A stretch of DNA of 55,833 nucleotides from Cellulosimicrobium sp. CUA-896 (GCF_001942335.1 NZ_MKKH01000018.1:1-55833); one strand, 5' to 3'. Counted from the first letter of the stretch, positions 19,466 to 28,812 are shown. A program made the numbers and translations. The notes: a model not told the origin generated them from the letters alone.

Positions 19466-19559
19466 CGGTACCTCCTGGGGGGTGGGGCCTGGAGCGACCG
19501 TAGACCGTCCGGCGGCGCGCGGCACAACGGGCGGCCGTGCGGCGGGTCACACGCCCCGC

Positions 19560-19565
19560 TAGGTT
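19560..19565 (+). promoter_or_regulatory. Leaderless -10 element (TAGGTT) for the alpha/beta hydrolase
   Basis: TAGGTT ends seven bases before the GTG at 19573, which sets the start after the longer in-frame ATG at 19537. Confidence 0.55.
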
Positions 19566-19572
19566 CGCCCGC

Positions 19573-20556
19573 GTGACCCGACTCGTCCTCGTCCACGGCC
19601 GTGACAATGCCGGTCTCGTGCCGCAGGAGCTGGAGCGGACGTGGCTCGCGGTGCTGCGTGCGGGTCTCGACGCTGCCGGGTCGCCGCGGGACCTGGCCGA
19701 CGACGACGCCTCCTTCGTCTTCTACGGCGACACCCTCGCGGCGCTCACCGGTGGCGACGACACCGCGCCGCCGGTCACGGTGCACGCGGTCGTCGGCGCG
19801 GACACCGAGGCGCAGGTCGGTGCGATGACGGGCGACGAGCTCGCCTTCCTCGTCGCCGTCGCGCGCGAGGTCCTGCGGGGTGCGGGCGTCGACGCCGCGG
19901 CGGTGCCGCCGGACGCGGTCGCCGCGCGGGGCGTGGGCGACCTCGGCCTCGGCCTCGACCTCGGCCGCGTGGCGAACGCCCTGCTGTCCGCGCTCGACCG
20001 GTACGTGCCCCGGCTGAGCGGCGCGGTGCTGCTCCTCCTCGTCCGCGACGTGTGGGCCTACGTGCACGACCCCGAGGTGGCGCGCGTCGTCGACGACGCG
20101 CTGGCCGCCGCGCTGCCGACGGACGAGCCTGCCGTCGTCGTCGCCCACTCGCTCGGCTCCGTCGTCGCGTACTCCGTGCTGCGCGAGCGCGCCCCGCACG
20201 CCGGGCGCTGGGACGTGCCGCTGCTCCTCACGCTCGGGTCGCCGCTCGCGATCCGTGCCGTGCGCGACGTGCTCGAGGCCCGGGCGCCGTTGCGCGTGCC
20301 CGCACCGGTCCGCCGATGGGTCGCGGCGCGCGACCGCCGCGACGCCCTGGCGCTGCACGACCTCGGGCCCGGGGCGTTCCCGCTCGAGCCGGTGTCGCCG
20401 GGGATCGAGGACCTCGTCGTCGAGAACCGGGCGCCCGGCCACCACGCGGCCGCGGTCCTGCTCGACGGTCGCGTGCCCGCCGGGTACCTCGCGGTCCCCG
20501 AGGTGGCGCGCGCCGTCGGCGAGGCCCTGCCGCCGGGACCGCACCCCGCGAGATAG
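19573..20556 (+). CDS. Alpha/beta-hydrolase (lipase-like)
   Basis: A 327-residue protein beginning VTRLVLVHGRDN, an oxyanion-region HG motif. The nucleophile elbow is VVVAHSLGSVVAYSVL (G-x-S-x-G variant AHSLGS), and a likely catalytic histidine lies in APGHHAAAVLLDG. No signal peptide or membrane segment is seen, so it is probably cytosolic with an ester or lipid substrate. Its last codons and TAG stop lie in one arm of the nested hairpin at 20547-20619, and the convergent threonine aldolase gene ends the same way. Confidence 0.75.
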   Translation: MTRLVLVHGRDNAGLVPQELERTWLAVLRAGLDAAGSPRDLADDDASFVFYGDTLAALTGGDDTAPPVTVHAVVGADTEAQVGAMTGDELAFLVAVAREVLRGAGVDAAAVPPDAVAARGVGDLGLGLDLGRVANALLSALDRYVPRLSGAVLLLLVRDVWAYVHDPEVARVVDDALAAALPTDEPAVVVAHSLGSVVAYSVLRERAPHAGRWDVPLLLTLGSPLAIRAVRDVLEARAPLRVPAPVRRWVAARDRRDALALHDLGPGAFPLEPVSPGIEDLVVENRAPGHHAAAVLLDGRVPAGYLAVPEVARAVGEALPPGPHPAR

Positions 20557-20619
20557 AGGCTCCGGTCGCGAGGTAGAGGTCCGCGGGTGCTACCTCGCGA
20601 CCGCGGGCTCTATCTCGCG
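20547..20619. repeat. Nested double palindrome at a convergent gene end
   Basis: CGCGAGATAGAG (20547-20558) pairs perfectly with CTCTATCTCGCG (20608-20619). Inside it, CGGTCGCGAGGTAG (20563-20576) pairs perfectly with CTACCTCGCGACCG (20590-20603). A further copy of CTACCTCGCG starts at 20644. The outer arm supplies the TAG stop of the hydrolase gene, and the extra copy supplies the stop of ltaE. It could act as a bidirectional terminator. Confidence 0.9.
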
Positions 20620-20643
20620 ACGTGCCCTCGCGACCTGGAGCAA

Positions 20644-21762
20644 CTACCTCGCGGCGGAGGGGGCGATCTCGGCCAGCGCGCCGCGGACGTCGGCGGCGAA
20701 CTCGTCGACGTCCGCCACCGTGGTGTCCCACGCGCACATCCAGCGGACCTCGACGCGGTCGGGCGTCTCGCCGGGCGCCCAGTCGTAGAACCGGTGCCGC
20801 TCGCGCAGGCGCTGCACGACGGCGCGCGGCAGGGTCGCGAACACGGCGTTCGCCTGCGTCGGCTGCGTGAACGCGACGCCCGGGCCCGCCGAGCCGGCGG
20901 ACTCCTCGAGGCCCGCCCGCAGCCGGGCCGCCATCGCGTTCGCGTGCCGCGCGTTGCGCCGCCACAGCTCGTCCGCGGCGGAGAGCTCATCGACGTCAGC
21001 GACCGGGTCGCCCACCGGCTCGAAGAGGGCCAGGAGTTGGGCGGAGACGTACCGCATCTTCGACGCGAGCTGCATCGTCGCCTTGCGGACGAACTCCACG
21101 CCGTCGACCGCCGACGGGTCGAGCACGATCACGGCCTCCCCGAGCGCCAGACCGTTCTTCGTGCCGCCGAACGAGAGCACGTCGACACCGGCGTCGGTGG
21201 TCAACGCACGCAGCGGCACGTCGAGCGCCGCCGCGGCGTTCGCGAGCCGCGACCCGTCGAGGTGCACGCGCATGCCGTGGGCGTGCGCGGCGTCGGCCAC
21301 CGCGCGGATCTCCGCGGGCGTGTAGACCGTGCCGAGCTCCGTCGCCTGCGTCAGCGACACGACGAGCGGCTGCGCACGGTGCGGGTCGCCGAGGTCGCCC
21401 GCGAACCGCTCGACCGCCGCGGGCGTGAGCCTGCCGTCGGGCGCCGGCACGGTGAGCACCTTGACGCCGCCCACCCGTTCGGGCGCGCCGTTCTCGTCCG
21501 TGTTGAGGTGCGCGTGCTCCGTCGCGACCACCGCGCCCCAGCGCGGCAGCATCGCCATGAGCGCGACGACGTTCGCCCCCGTGCCCGTGAGCACCGGGTA
21601 CGCCGCGGCGTCCGGCCCGAAGCGGTCCCGCACGACGTCCTGCAGCCGGGCGGTCCATGGGTCCTCCCCGTAGGAGATCTCGTGGCCGGCGCTCGCGGCG
21701 GCGAGGGCGGCGAGGACGTCGGGGTGGGCGGGCGCGTAGTTGTCCGAGGCGAACGTGGTCAC
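20644..21762 (-). CDS. ltaE: Low-specificity L-threonine aldolase-like PLP enzyme
   Basis: The 372-residue protein is a fold-type I PLP enzyme of the beta-eliminating lyase family: FASDNYAPAHPDVLAAL, LTGTGANVVAL, RVHLDGSRLANAA with Asp169 for the PLP nitrogen, and the Schiff-base lysine Lys202 in SFGGTKNG. It should cleave L-threonine or L-allo-threonine to glycine and acetaldehyde in the cytoplasm. Length and motif order are normal. Its TAG stop lies in a copy of the CTACCTCGCG repeat. Confidence 0.92.
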   Translation of the reverse strand: MTTFASDNYAPAHPDVLAALAAASAGHEISYGEDPWTARLQDVVRDRFGPDAAAYPVLTGTGANVVALMAMLPRWGAVVATEHAHLNTDENGAPERVGGVKVLTVPAPDGRLTPAAVERFAGDLGDPHRAQPLVVSLTQATELGTVYTPAEIRAVADAAHAHGMRVHLDGSRLANAAAALDVPLRALTTDAGVDVLSFGGTKNGLALGEAVIVLDPSAVDGVEFVRKATMQLASKMRYVSAQLLALFEPVGDPVADVDELSAADELWRRNARHANAMAARLRAGLEESAGSAGPGVAFTQPTQANAVFATLPRAVVQRLRERHRFYDWAPGETPDRVEVRWMCAWDTTVADVDEFAADVRGALAEIAPSAAR

Positions 21763-21897
21763 GTGCTCAGGGTAGGACGGTCGCCGTGCCGGCCACCCCG
21801 GGTGGGCCCTGCCGCGGGCGGGATGCGGAGCACGGGACTAGCGTCGAGGGGGACGACGCCGACGACGGCGTCGACGACCAGGCCGGAGGTGTCAGCC

Positions 21898-22206
21898 ATG
21901 TCCACGATCCCCGACCCGGGCGCCGTGCCCGACGAGCCGAACTTCTCGGGGCTGCCGCGCGACGAGCGCGACAGGTTCGCGAACCAGGGCGAGCCGAGCG
22001 ACCCGGCCGGCCCCGCGGAGCCGACCGGTCCGGTCGAGCCGGTGCGTCCCGGCGAGCCGGAGCCCGAGCAGCCGGCGTCGCCCGGCCCGCCGCCCGACCC
22101 GTCCACGTCGCCGCACGAGCCGCGGACCGACGACCCGCTCGACCCGGACCGGCCGTCCTCCCCTGGCCCGCCCGTCGGACCGGACGAGCCGACGCCCGGG
22201 CGGTGA
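21898..22206 (+). CDS. Small proline-rich acidic protein, unknown
   Basis: A 102-residue protein starting MSTIPDPGAVPDEPNFSGLP with a GGAGG ribosome site. After residue 20 it is almost entirely Pro, Glu, Asp, Gly and Ser, in PGEPEPEQPASPGPPPDPS-like runs. It is probably disordered. Codon phase matches the neighbours, so I accept it as a gene, but it could be a spurious frame. TAGCGT near 21839 is a possible -10 box. No function recognised. Confidence 0.55.
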   Translation: MSTIPDPGAVPDEPNFSGLPRDERDRFANQGEPSDPAGPAEPTGPVEPVRPGEPEPEQPASPGPPPDPSTSPHEPRTDDPLDPDRPSSPGPPVGPDEPTPGR

Positions 22207-22208
22207 GG

Positions 22209-22236
22209 CCCCGCGGGCGGGTCCCCGCGGGCGGGG
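22209..22236. terminator. GC-rich stem between convergent genes
   Basis: The 31-bp gap holds two direct copies of CCCCGCGGGCGGG, whose ends (GCCCCGC and GCGGGGC) can pair. It is a plausible bidirectional terminator without a U-tract. Confidence 0.45.
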
Positions 22237-22237
22237 C

Positions 22238-23940
22238 TCACAGCAGCCGGCGCGACCCGGGGTGCGTGATGCGCAGCCACCGGAACCCGTAGCCGTCGAG
22301 CCGCACCTCGGCGGACCCGTCCGGGGCGGGCTCGACGTCCTGCGCGTCGAGGACGTCGACGAGACGTGCGTCCTCGGGCAGGTCGTCGAGGGTCACGCTG
22401 ACGACCGCCGGGTCGGGGGAGAGGTTGTGGAGCGTGACCATCGAGGCGTCGTCCCACGTGGTGCGCAGCGCGAGGACCGCGGGGTTCGGCTGATCGAGGA
22501 CCTCCGGGTCGCCCCAGCCGAGCTCCGGGCACTCGCGGTAGCGGTGCGCGAGCATCCGCACGAAGGTCAGGAGCGAGTCCGGGTCGCGCCGCTGGTCGGC
22601 GACGTTGACGTGCTCGGGCGCGTACCCGTCGCCGGGCAGCGGCGCGGCCAGGCGGCGCGCCGGCGCGCGCGAGAAGCCGCCGTTCGCCCTCGACGACCAC
22701 TGCATGGGCGTGCGGACGGCGAGCCGCCCCGGCACGTCGAGGTTCTCGCCCATGCCGATCTCCTCGCCGTAGAACAGCACGGGCGTCCCGGGCAGGCTGA
22801 ACAGCAGCGAGTAGACCATCCGCACGCGGCGCGGCTCGCCGCCCAGCATCGGGGGGAGCCGACGGCGCAGGCCGCGCCCGTAGAGCTGCATGTGCTCCTC
22901 GGGACCGAACGCGGCGAAGACCTCGGCGCGCTCGTCGTCGGTCAGCTTGTCGAGCGTCAGCTCGTCGTGGTTGCGCACGAACGTCGCCCACTGCGTGTCG
23001 TGGGGGATGGGCGGGCGCGCCCGCAGCGCCCCGGCGAGCGGGCCGGCGTCGTGCCGGGCCAGCGACAGGTAGAGCGCCTGCATCCCGTTGAAGTCGAACT
23101 GGAGGGTGAGCTCGGTGCTCGTCACCCCGCCCGGGTCGGCGTCGCCGGGGTCGCCGTCGCCGAAGTAGAGCGCCTGCTCCTGGTACGGCAGGTTGACCTC
23201 GCCCATGAGGATCGCGTCGCCCGAGCGCCGCCCGACGAACGCGCGCAGGACGCGCAGCAGGTCGTGCGGGTCGTCGATCTCGTCGTCCGGGTTCGCCGCG
23301 GCGTCGGTCAGCGCGTACGGCACGGCGTCGACCCGGAACCCCGAGATGCCGAGCTCGAGCCAGAACCCGACGGTCTTCGCGATGGCGTCGCGCACCTGCG
23401 GGTTCGCCGTGTTGAGGTCGGGCTGGTGGCGGTAGAACCGGTGCCGGTACCACTCGCCGGTCTTCTCGTCGCGCGTCCAGATGCCCTGCTCCTGGTCGGG
23501 GAAGACGACCTGGTCCCCGGTGGGCGGCGGCTCGTCGGAGCGCCAGACGTAGAAGTCGCGGAAGACGTCGTCCGTCGAGCGGCGCGCGGAGCGGAACCAC
23601 GGGTGCTTGTCGGACGTGTGGTTGACGACGAGGTCGACGATGACGCGGATGCCGCGGTCGCGCGCCGTGCGCACGAGCTCGACGACGTCGCCGAGGTCGC
23701 CCAGGCGCGGGTCGACGCCGAGGAAGTCGGTGATGTCGTAGCCGTCGTCGCGATCGGCCGTCGGGTAGAACGGCATGAGCCACAGGCACGTGACGCCGAG
23801 GTCGGCGAGGTGGTCGATGCGCTGGACGAGGCCCGGGAAGTCGCCGACGCGTCGTCGTCCCAGTCCATGAAGGTCTCGACGTCGAGGCAGTAGACGACGG
23901 CGTTCTTCCACCACAGGTCGCCGGTGTCGCGGATCCTCAC
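22238..23940 (-). CDS. GH13 alpha-amylase / trehalose-synthase-like enzyme (frameshifted)
   Basis: About 567 residues after repair. GH13 motifs: WWKNAVVYCLDVETFMDWD (TreS-like start), DLVVNHTSDKHPWF, GFRVDAVPYAL with the nucleophile aspartate, MGEVNLPYQEQ with the acid/base glutamate, and FVRNHDELTLDKL with the third carboxylate. It should hydrolyse or isomerise alpha-1,4-glucans or maltose and trehalose. No maltokinase domain is fused. One base is missing near 23850; adding it restores DWDDDGVGDFPGLVQRIDHL. The GTG at 23940 overlaps the TGA of the LLM oxidoreductase gene as GTGA, so the two are coupled. Confidence 0.9.
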
Positions 23941-24914
23941 GCGGCACCCCCGCACGCCTCGCGCAGACGCGGCAGGAGCTCGGCGCCGGCCGCGTCGAGG
24001 AACGCGTCCTGCTGCTGCCCGACGTGGTGCAGGTAGACCTCGTCGAACCCGCACGCGACCATCTCGGCGACGCGGTCGGCGAACCGCTGCGCGTCGTGCT
24101 CGACGAGCACCGTGCCGCGCACCTCCTCGGGCCGCACGAGGTCCGCGACCGCGTCGTACTGCTCGGGCGTCTCCAGGTGCCAGCTCACGCTCGGCGGCAG
24201 CAGGTTCGAGCGCCACTGGTCCTGCGCGACGGCGAACGCCGCCTCGTCGTCGTCGGCCCACGCGACGTGCACCTGGAGCGCGAGCGGCCCGCGCCCACCC
24301 GCGTCGCGGTACTCCCCGACGACGCGACGCAGCGACTCGACCGGCTGGTTCACGGTGGCGAGGCCGTCCGCCCAGTCGGCGTGCCGCCGGGCGGTCGCCG
24401 GGGTGACGGCCGGACCGACGAGGCGCGGCGCGACGTCGGGCAGCGACCACACGCGCGCCCGGTCCACGGTGACCCGGCCGTGGTGCGTGACCTCCTCGCC
24501 CGCGAGCAGCGCACGGATGACGTCGACGCACTCGCGCAGCCGGTCGTCGCGCTCCGCCTTCGTCGGCCACCGGTCGCCCGTCACGTGCTCGTTCATCGCC
24601 TCGCCCGAGCCGAGCGCGGCCCAGAACCGCCCGGGGAACATCGCGCCGAGCGTCGCGATCGCCTGCGCGAGGATCACGGGGTGGTACCGCTGCCCCGGTG
24701 CGGTGACGACCCCGAAGGGGAGCGACGTCGTCGCGAGCGCGGCGCCGAGCCAGGACCAGGCGAAGCCGGACTCGCCCTGCCGCGCGCTCCACGGCGCGAG
24801 GTGGTCGGAGCACATCGCGGCGTCGAACCCGACCTCCTGCGCGCGTCGCGCGGCGTCGAGGAGCGGCCCGGGCGGGATCTGTTCGTGGGAGGCGTGGAAG
24901 CCGACGGTGACCAT
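23937..24914 (-). CDS. LLM-class flavin/F420-dependent oxidoreductase (TIGR03885-type)
   Basis: The 325-residue protein begins MVTVGFHASHEQIPPGPLLDAAR and has the luciferase-like barrel: MCSDHLAPWSARQGESGFAWSWLGAAL cut over residues 30-56, then GSGEAMNEHVTGDRWP and GFDEVYLHHVGQQQ. The closest type I know is the TIGR03885 group of LLM oxidoreductases. Cofactor (FMN or F420) cannot be told from sequence. It is the first gene of a two-gene unit with the TreS-like amylase, with overlapping stop and start. Confidence 0.85.
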   Translation of the reverse strand: MVTVGFHASHEQIPPGPLLDAARRAQEVGFDAAMCSDHLAPWSARQGESGFAWSWLGAALATTSLPFGVVTAPGQRYHPVILAQAIATLGAMFPGRFWAALGSGEAMNEHVTGDRWPTKAERDDRLRECVDVIRALLAGEEVTHHGRVTVDRARVWSLPDVAPRLVGPAVTPATARRHADWADGLATVNQPVESLRRVVGEYRDAGGRGPLALQVHVAWADDDEAAFAVAQDQWRSNLLPPSVSWHLETPEQYDAVADLVRPEEVRGTVLVEHDAQRFADRVAEMVACGFDEVYLHHVGQQQDAFLDAAGAELLPRLREACGGAA

Positions 24915-25033
24915 GGCGCCCAGTGAACCGAGCCTCGCCCGCATCCGCGCGTCGAAGGGCGGGGCCGGTGGAGAGTCCGTGATCGTCCGGCGGGGCGGCG
25001 ATACCGGACCGGACGCCGCACCGGGCGCCGCCC

Positions 25034-25039
25034 TACGCT
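25034..25039 (+). promoter_or_regulatory. Leaderless -10 element (TACGCT) for the VanZ-like gene
   Basis: TACGCT ends six bases before the ATG at 25046, the same arrangement and hexamer as at oligopeptidase B. Confidence 0.6.
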
Positions 25040-25045
25040 GGCCCG

Positions 25046-25504
25046 ATGCGCCTGCTGACGTGGACGTTCGCCGCCTACCTCGCCGCCGTCCTCGTCGTGA
25101 CGCTCTGGCCCTCGCCGCAGTCCACCGCCGCGCCCGGCTGGGCCACCGCGACCCTCGACGTGCTTCGCGGGCTCGGCATCCCCCTGACGCTCCCGGTACT
25201 CGAGGCGTCCGCGAACGTCGTGATGTTCCTGCCGTTCGGCGCGCTCGGGCTGCCGCTGCTGCGCGGGGCGGCGAGGCGCCGGTGGGGCACGGTGCCGGGG
25301 ACCTGGCGCGCCGTCGGCCTCGTCACGCTCGCGGGCGCGGCGCTCTCGGCGGCGATCGAGCTCACCCAGAACGTGCTGCCGGGCCGCGTCCCGACCGTGC
25401 AGGACGTCGTCCTCAACACCGGCGGCGCGCTGCTCGGGGCGCTCGCGGCGGCAGCCGTCCTCGCCGTCGTCGGGGCCCGGCGCGGTCCGCGCGTCGCGGG
25501 CTGA
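25046..25504 (+). CDS. VanZ-family membrane protein
   Basis: A 152-residue protein with four hydrophobic segments and the VanZ pattern: VVTLWPSP near residue 20, EASANVVMFLPFGALGLPLL near 58 and AAIELTQNVLPGRVPTVQDVVLNTGGALLG cut across 100-130. VanZ of enterococci gives low-level teicoplanin resistance, but most actinobacterial homologues have no proven role in it. It is monocistronic and ends against the hairpin at 25562-25617. Confidence 0.85.
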   Translation: MRLLTWTFAAYLAAVLVVTLWPSPQSTAAPGWATATLDVLRGLGIPLTLPVLEASANVVMFLPFGALGLPLLRGAARRRWGTVPGTWRAVGLVTLAGAALSAAIELTQNVLPGRVPTVQDVVLNTGGALLGALAAAAVLAVVGARRGPRVAG

Positions 25505-25561
25505 GCGCGCGTCCGGCCGCCCGGAGGCGCCGAACCCCGGGTTGCCGGCGGCTGGACGTGC

Positions 25562-25617
25562 CGAACCCCGGGTTACACGCCGTCCGGGCGGTGGATCGGC
25601 GTGCAACCCGGGGTTCG
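25562..25617. repeat. Fourth 56-bp dyad repeat (same family as 3507-3702), terminator-like
   Basis: The unit is exactly 56 bp. Its arms, 25562-25582 and 25597-25617, pair at 20 of 21 positions and end in the same CGAACCC/GGGTTCG as the array at 3507-3702. A half-unit CGAACCCCGGGTTGC lies at 25531. It separates the convergent VanZ and fucose isomerase genes and may terminate both. Confidence 0.9.
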
Positions 25618-25627
25618 TCGGACCACC

Positions 25628-27279
25628 TCAGCGGGACAGGGCGGTGTCCCCGCAGAGGTGGACGGGCATGCCGAGGCCGGCGAAGAACGCGGCCTTGGCG
25701 GTCAGCGCGCGGTCGGCCGTCGCGGCGTCGGGCGCGTAGGCGACGTTGAGGTGGTTCGCCTTGTGGCGGGCCATGAACTGGTCGCGGCTCACGCCGTGCA
25801 GCACGGCGTGCATGATCGGCCACTCGGGGTTCGTCGCCTCCTTGCGGCGGCGCGTCTCCTCCTCCGGGAGCGCCACGACGCTCGCGCGGCCGAGGTCGAC
25901 CTGGAGGATCCCGTCGGCGATGTACACGCGCGACCACACGATCTCGCCCGGCTTCGACACGCCGTTGATCGTCGACCCGCCCGCCGGGAAGAACACCGGG
26001 TCCTGGCGCCAGCCCTCGGCGCCGGCGTAGCCGCCCTCGAGGTGCGACGGCGGGACGGAGCCGGAGATCTCGAAGACCCACACGAACTGCCGTCGTGCTC
26101 CTCGCCCCAGCGCACGTCGTGCAGGGTCGTGGCCGGGTCGAGACCCATCGCGGTCCACACGCGGTTCGTGACGAGCGCGTCGACCGCGACGCCCTCGTCG
26201 GCCTCGTTGAAGTGCGGGAACGCCTCGCCCTCCCACAGGACGCGCGCGCCGTCGCGCGAGCGGACCGGCGGGCGCTGGACGTTGTTGAGCAGGCCCTCGG
26301 CGAGGTCGGACGCGGGGGACAGGTCCTTGAGGCCCTGCTGGTACTGGATGCCGACGGCGTCGAGGCCGAAGTCGTCGGAGATGCGCAGCGCCGCGACGTA
26401 CATCTTGTGCTGCCAGCGCAGCTGGGCCGGCGTGAGCTCGGTCGCCTCGTCGGTGCCGAGGCGGAACGTCATGCCCGCGTCCTCGAGCCAGCGCTGGACC
26501 TCGTCGGCCTCGGCGTCGGACACGCGCTGCATCTCCGCCCACAGCGCGGACTGCGACAGCCGCTCCTTGTAGATGCCGATGCCGTTGAGCAGCTCGTCGT
26601 CGAAGATCGCGTTGTACATGCCCATGCAGCCCTCGTCGAAGACGCCGATGATCGCCTTCTCGCGCAGCAGCTGGGCGGCGAGCGCGTCGCCGAGCTCCTT
26701 CTCCGGGGTCGCCGGGAGCTCCGGCAGCGGGTGGACGTGCGAGGCGTCGTGCTCGATGCGGCCGGTCGTCACCCAGGAGCGGACCGCGTCCTGGAACCAC
26801 GCGTCCGTGCCGTCGACCGTCCACACGGTCGAGTAGTCCCGGCCCATCTTCGTCAGGCCGGCGTTGAGGCCGAGCAGCCCGACGAGGCCGGGCCAGTCGC
26901 CCGCGAAGTTCGCGGCCGTGAGGATCGGGCCACGGTGGGTCCGCAGGCCCGCGAGGACGTGGTGGCTGTACTGCCAGACGGCCTCGGCGACGACGAGCGG
27001 GGCGTCCGGGGGGATCGTCGCGAACACGTCGAGGCCCATGCGCTGGGAGCTGATGAAGCCGTGCCCGGTCGCCGGGTCGACCTCGTTGGCGCGCACGACC
27101 TTCCAGCCGTTCGCGGCGAACGCGTCGGTGAGGACGCGCTCGAGCTCGACCTGGGTGGGCCAGCCGGCGACGTTCGCGGACTCGCGCAGGTCGCCCGACG
27201 CGACGAGGTAGACGGTGTTCTCGGGCGCGGGGGCCGGCTCGGCGAGCGCGGGGACCGCGTAGGCGGGTGCCTCGGTCAT
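25628..27279 (-). CDS. fucI: L-fucose isomerase family protein (frameshifted)
   Basis: About 550 residues after repair. Family hallmarks are IIGVFDEGCMGMYNAIFDDE, YKERLSQSALWAEMQ, MYVAALRISDDFGLDAVGIQ and, near the end, ARHKANHLNVAYAP. The enzyme is a Mn-dependent aldose-ketose isomerase acting on L-fucose or D-arabinose in the cytoplasm. One base is missing near 26089; adding it restores GEEHDGQFVWVFEISG. The ATG at 27279 follows AAGGAG and overlaps the kinase stop as ATGA, so translation is coupled. No fuculose-1-phosphate aldolase or lactaldehyde gene is in the window. Confidence 0.88.
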
Positions 27280-28799
27280 GCGGGTGCTCCTTCGGTGCGG
27301 TGGGTGAGGGCGTGCACGACGGCGCGGCTCGCCGGGTACAGGTCCCGGTACAGGGCGTACAGCTCGTCGTAGGTGGCGCGCAGCGCCGGGTCGGGCTCGA
27401 CGACGCGCACGGGCGGGTTCCAGGCCGCGACGTCGACCAGGTGCCCGTGCTCGTGGGCGATCCCCGCCGCGAGCATCGCGGCGCCGTAGCTCGCGCCGAT
27501 GGTCCGGGCGGGGACGGCCTGCGGGAGGCCGGTGACGTCGGAGACGATCTGCGTCCACAGGTCGCCCTGCGTGCCGCCCCCGACGGCGACGGCACGCGTG
27601 ATCTCGGCACCGGCGTCGCGCATGGTCTCCAGGTTGTGCCGCACGGCGAACGCGGTGGCCTCGAGCGCCGCGCGGTACAGGTCGCCGCGCGTGTGCTCGA
27701 GCGTGAGGCCCGCGACGACGCCGCGCGCGTGCGGGTCCTGGACCGGCGTCCGCTCGCCGGCGAGGTACGGGAGCATGAGCAGCCCCTGCGCGCCGGGGCC
27801 CGACGCCGCGGCCTCGGCGAGGAGGTCCGGGTAGTCGGCGCCGGTGAGCTCGCGCAGCCAGGACGTGATCGCGCCCGACGTCGCGGTGCCGCCGGCGAGG
27901 TTGTGGGTGCCCGGGTAGGCGCCGACCGTGCCCCACATCGTCTCGCTGCGCAGCGGCTCGGCGACGGTGGCGACGAGGAACGTCGTCGTGCCGTACATGA
28001 CCATGAGGTCGCCGACGCGGTGCGCGTCGACGCTGACGGCCTCGGACCAGGCGTCGATCGTGCCGGTGGTCACGGGCGTGCCGGCCGGGACGCCGCCGAG
28101 CGGCTCGCGCGTCACGCCGGCGGCCTCGCCCGCCCACCGCAGCGCGGGCAGCTCGAGCCCCGGCGCGACGAGGTCCGCCCAGTCGTCGATCCACGCGTGG
28201 GTGCGCGGGTCGTACAGCGGGGTCGACTGCGACGCCGAGTGGTGGTCGAGCACGTAGGCGCCGGTGAGCCGGAACGCCAGGTAGGACGCCGGCATGAACA
28301 GGCGTCGGGCGCGTGCCCAGACGTCGGGCTCGTGCTCGCGGACCCAGGCGATCTTCGGCCCCGCCGCCTGCGAGGAGAGGGCCGAGCCGCAGCGGTCGAG
28401 GACGGTGTCCCGGCCGAGCGCGGCGTCGAGCTCCGCGATCTGCCGCGTGGCGCGGGTGTCGACGCCGTAGAGGATCGCCGGCCGCACGGGCTCGCCCGCC
28501 TCGTCGGCGAGCAGGACGCACGGTCCCATGCCGGAGACGCCGAGCGCGGCGACCTCGAGGTCGCCCGGGACGTCGGCGCCGCGGGCGGCACCGGGCGCGA
28601 GGTCGTCCGTGAGCAGGGTGACGATCGCGACGAGCTCGTCCCACCAGACGCGCGCGTCCATCTCGACGTGGCCGGGCGCGGGGCGCTGCACGGCGTGGGC
28701 ACGCGTGGCGCTGCGCAGGATCGCGCCGTCGGGGCCGACCAGCACGCCCTTGGTGCTCGAGGTCCCGACGTCGACGCCGACGTAAGCGAGGGTGGGCAT
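27276..28799 (-). CDS. FGGY-family sugar kinase (fuculokinase or ribulo/xylulokinase-like)
   Basis: The 507-residue kinase has the N-terminal phosphate loop GVDVGTSSTKGVLV, the likely catalytic base Asp249 in TGTIDAWSEA, and the adenosine-site segment AVAVGGGTQGDLWTQIVSD. FGGY kinases phosphorylate ketoses with ATP. Being upstream of and coupled to fucI, it most likely phosphorylates L-fuculose or D-ribulose, the isomerase product. Xylulokinase cannot be ruled out. The promoter region just upstream carries the palindrome at 28813-28827, predicted to bind the neighbouring LacI regulator. Confidence 0.9.
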   Translation of the reverse strand: MPTLAYVGVDVGTSSTKGVLVGPDGAILRSATRAHAVQRPAPGHVEMDARVWWDELVAIVTLLTDDLAPGAARGADVPGDLEVAALGVSGMGPCVLLADEAGEPVRPAILYGVDTRATRQIAELDAALGRDTVLDRCGSALSSQAAGPKIAWVREHEPDVWARARRLFMPASYLAFRLTGAYVLDHHSASQSTPLYDPRTHAWIDDWADLVAPGLELPALRWAGEAAGVTREPLGGVPAGTPVTTGTIDAWSEAVSVDAHRVGDLMVMYGTTTFLVATVAEPLRSETMWGTVGAYPGTHNLAGGTATSGAITSWLRELTGADYPDLLAEAAASGPGAQGLLMLPYLAGERTPVQDPHARGVVAGLTLEHTRGDLYRAALEATAFAVRHNLETMRDAGAEITRAVAVGGGTQGDLWTQIVSDVTGLPQAVPARTIGASYGAAMLAAGIAHEHGHLVDVAAWNPPVRVVEPDPALRATYDELYALYRDLYPASRAVVHALTHRTEGAPA

Positions 28800-28812
28800 G
28801 CGGCGAGGGTGT

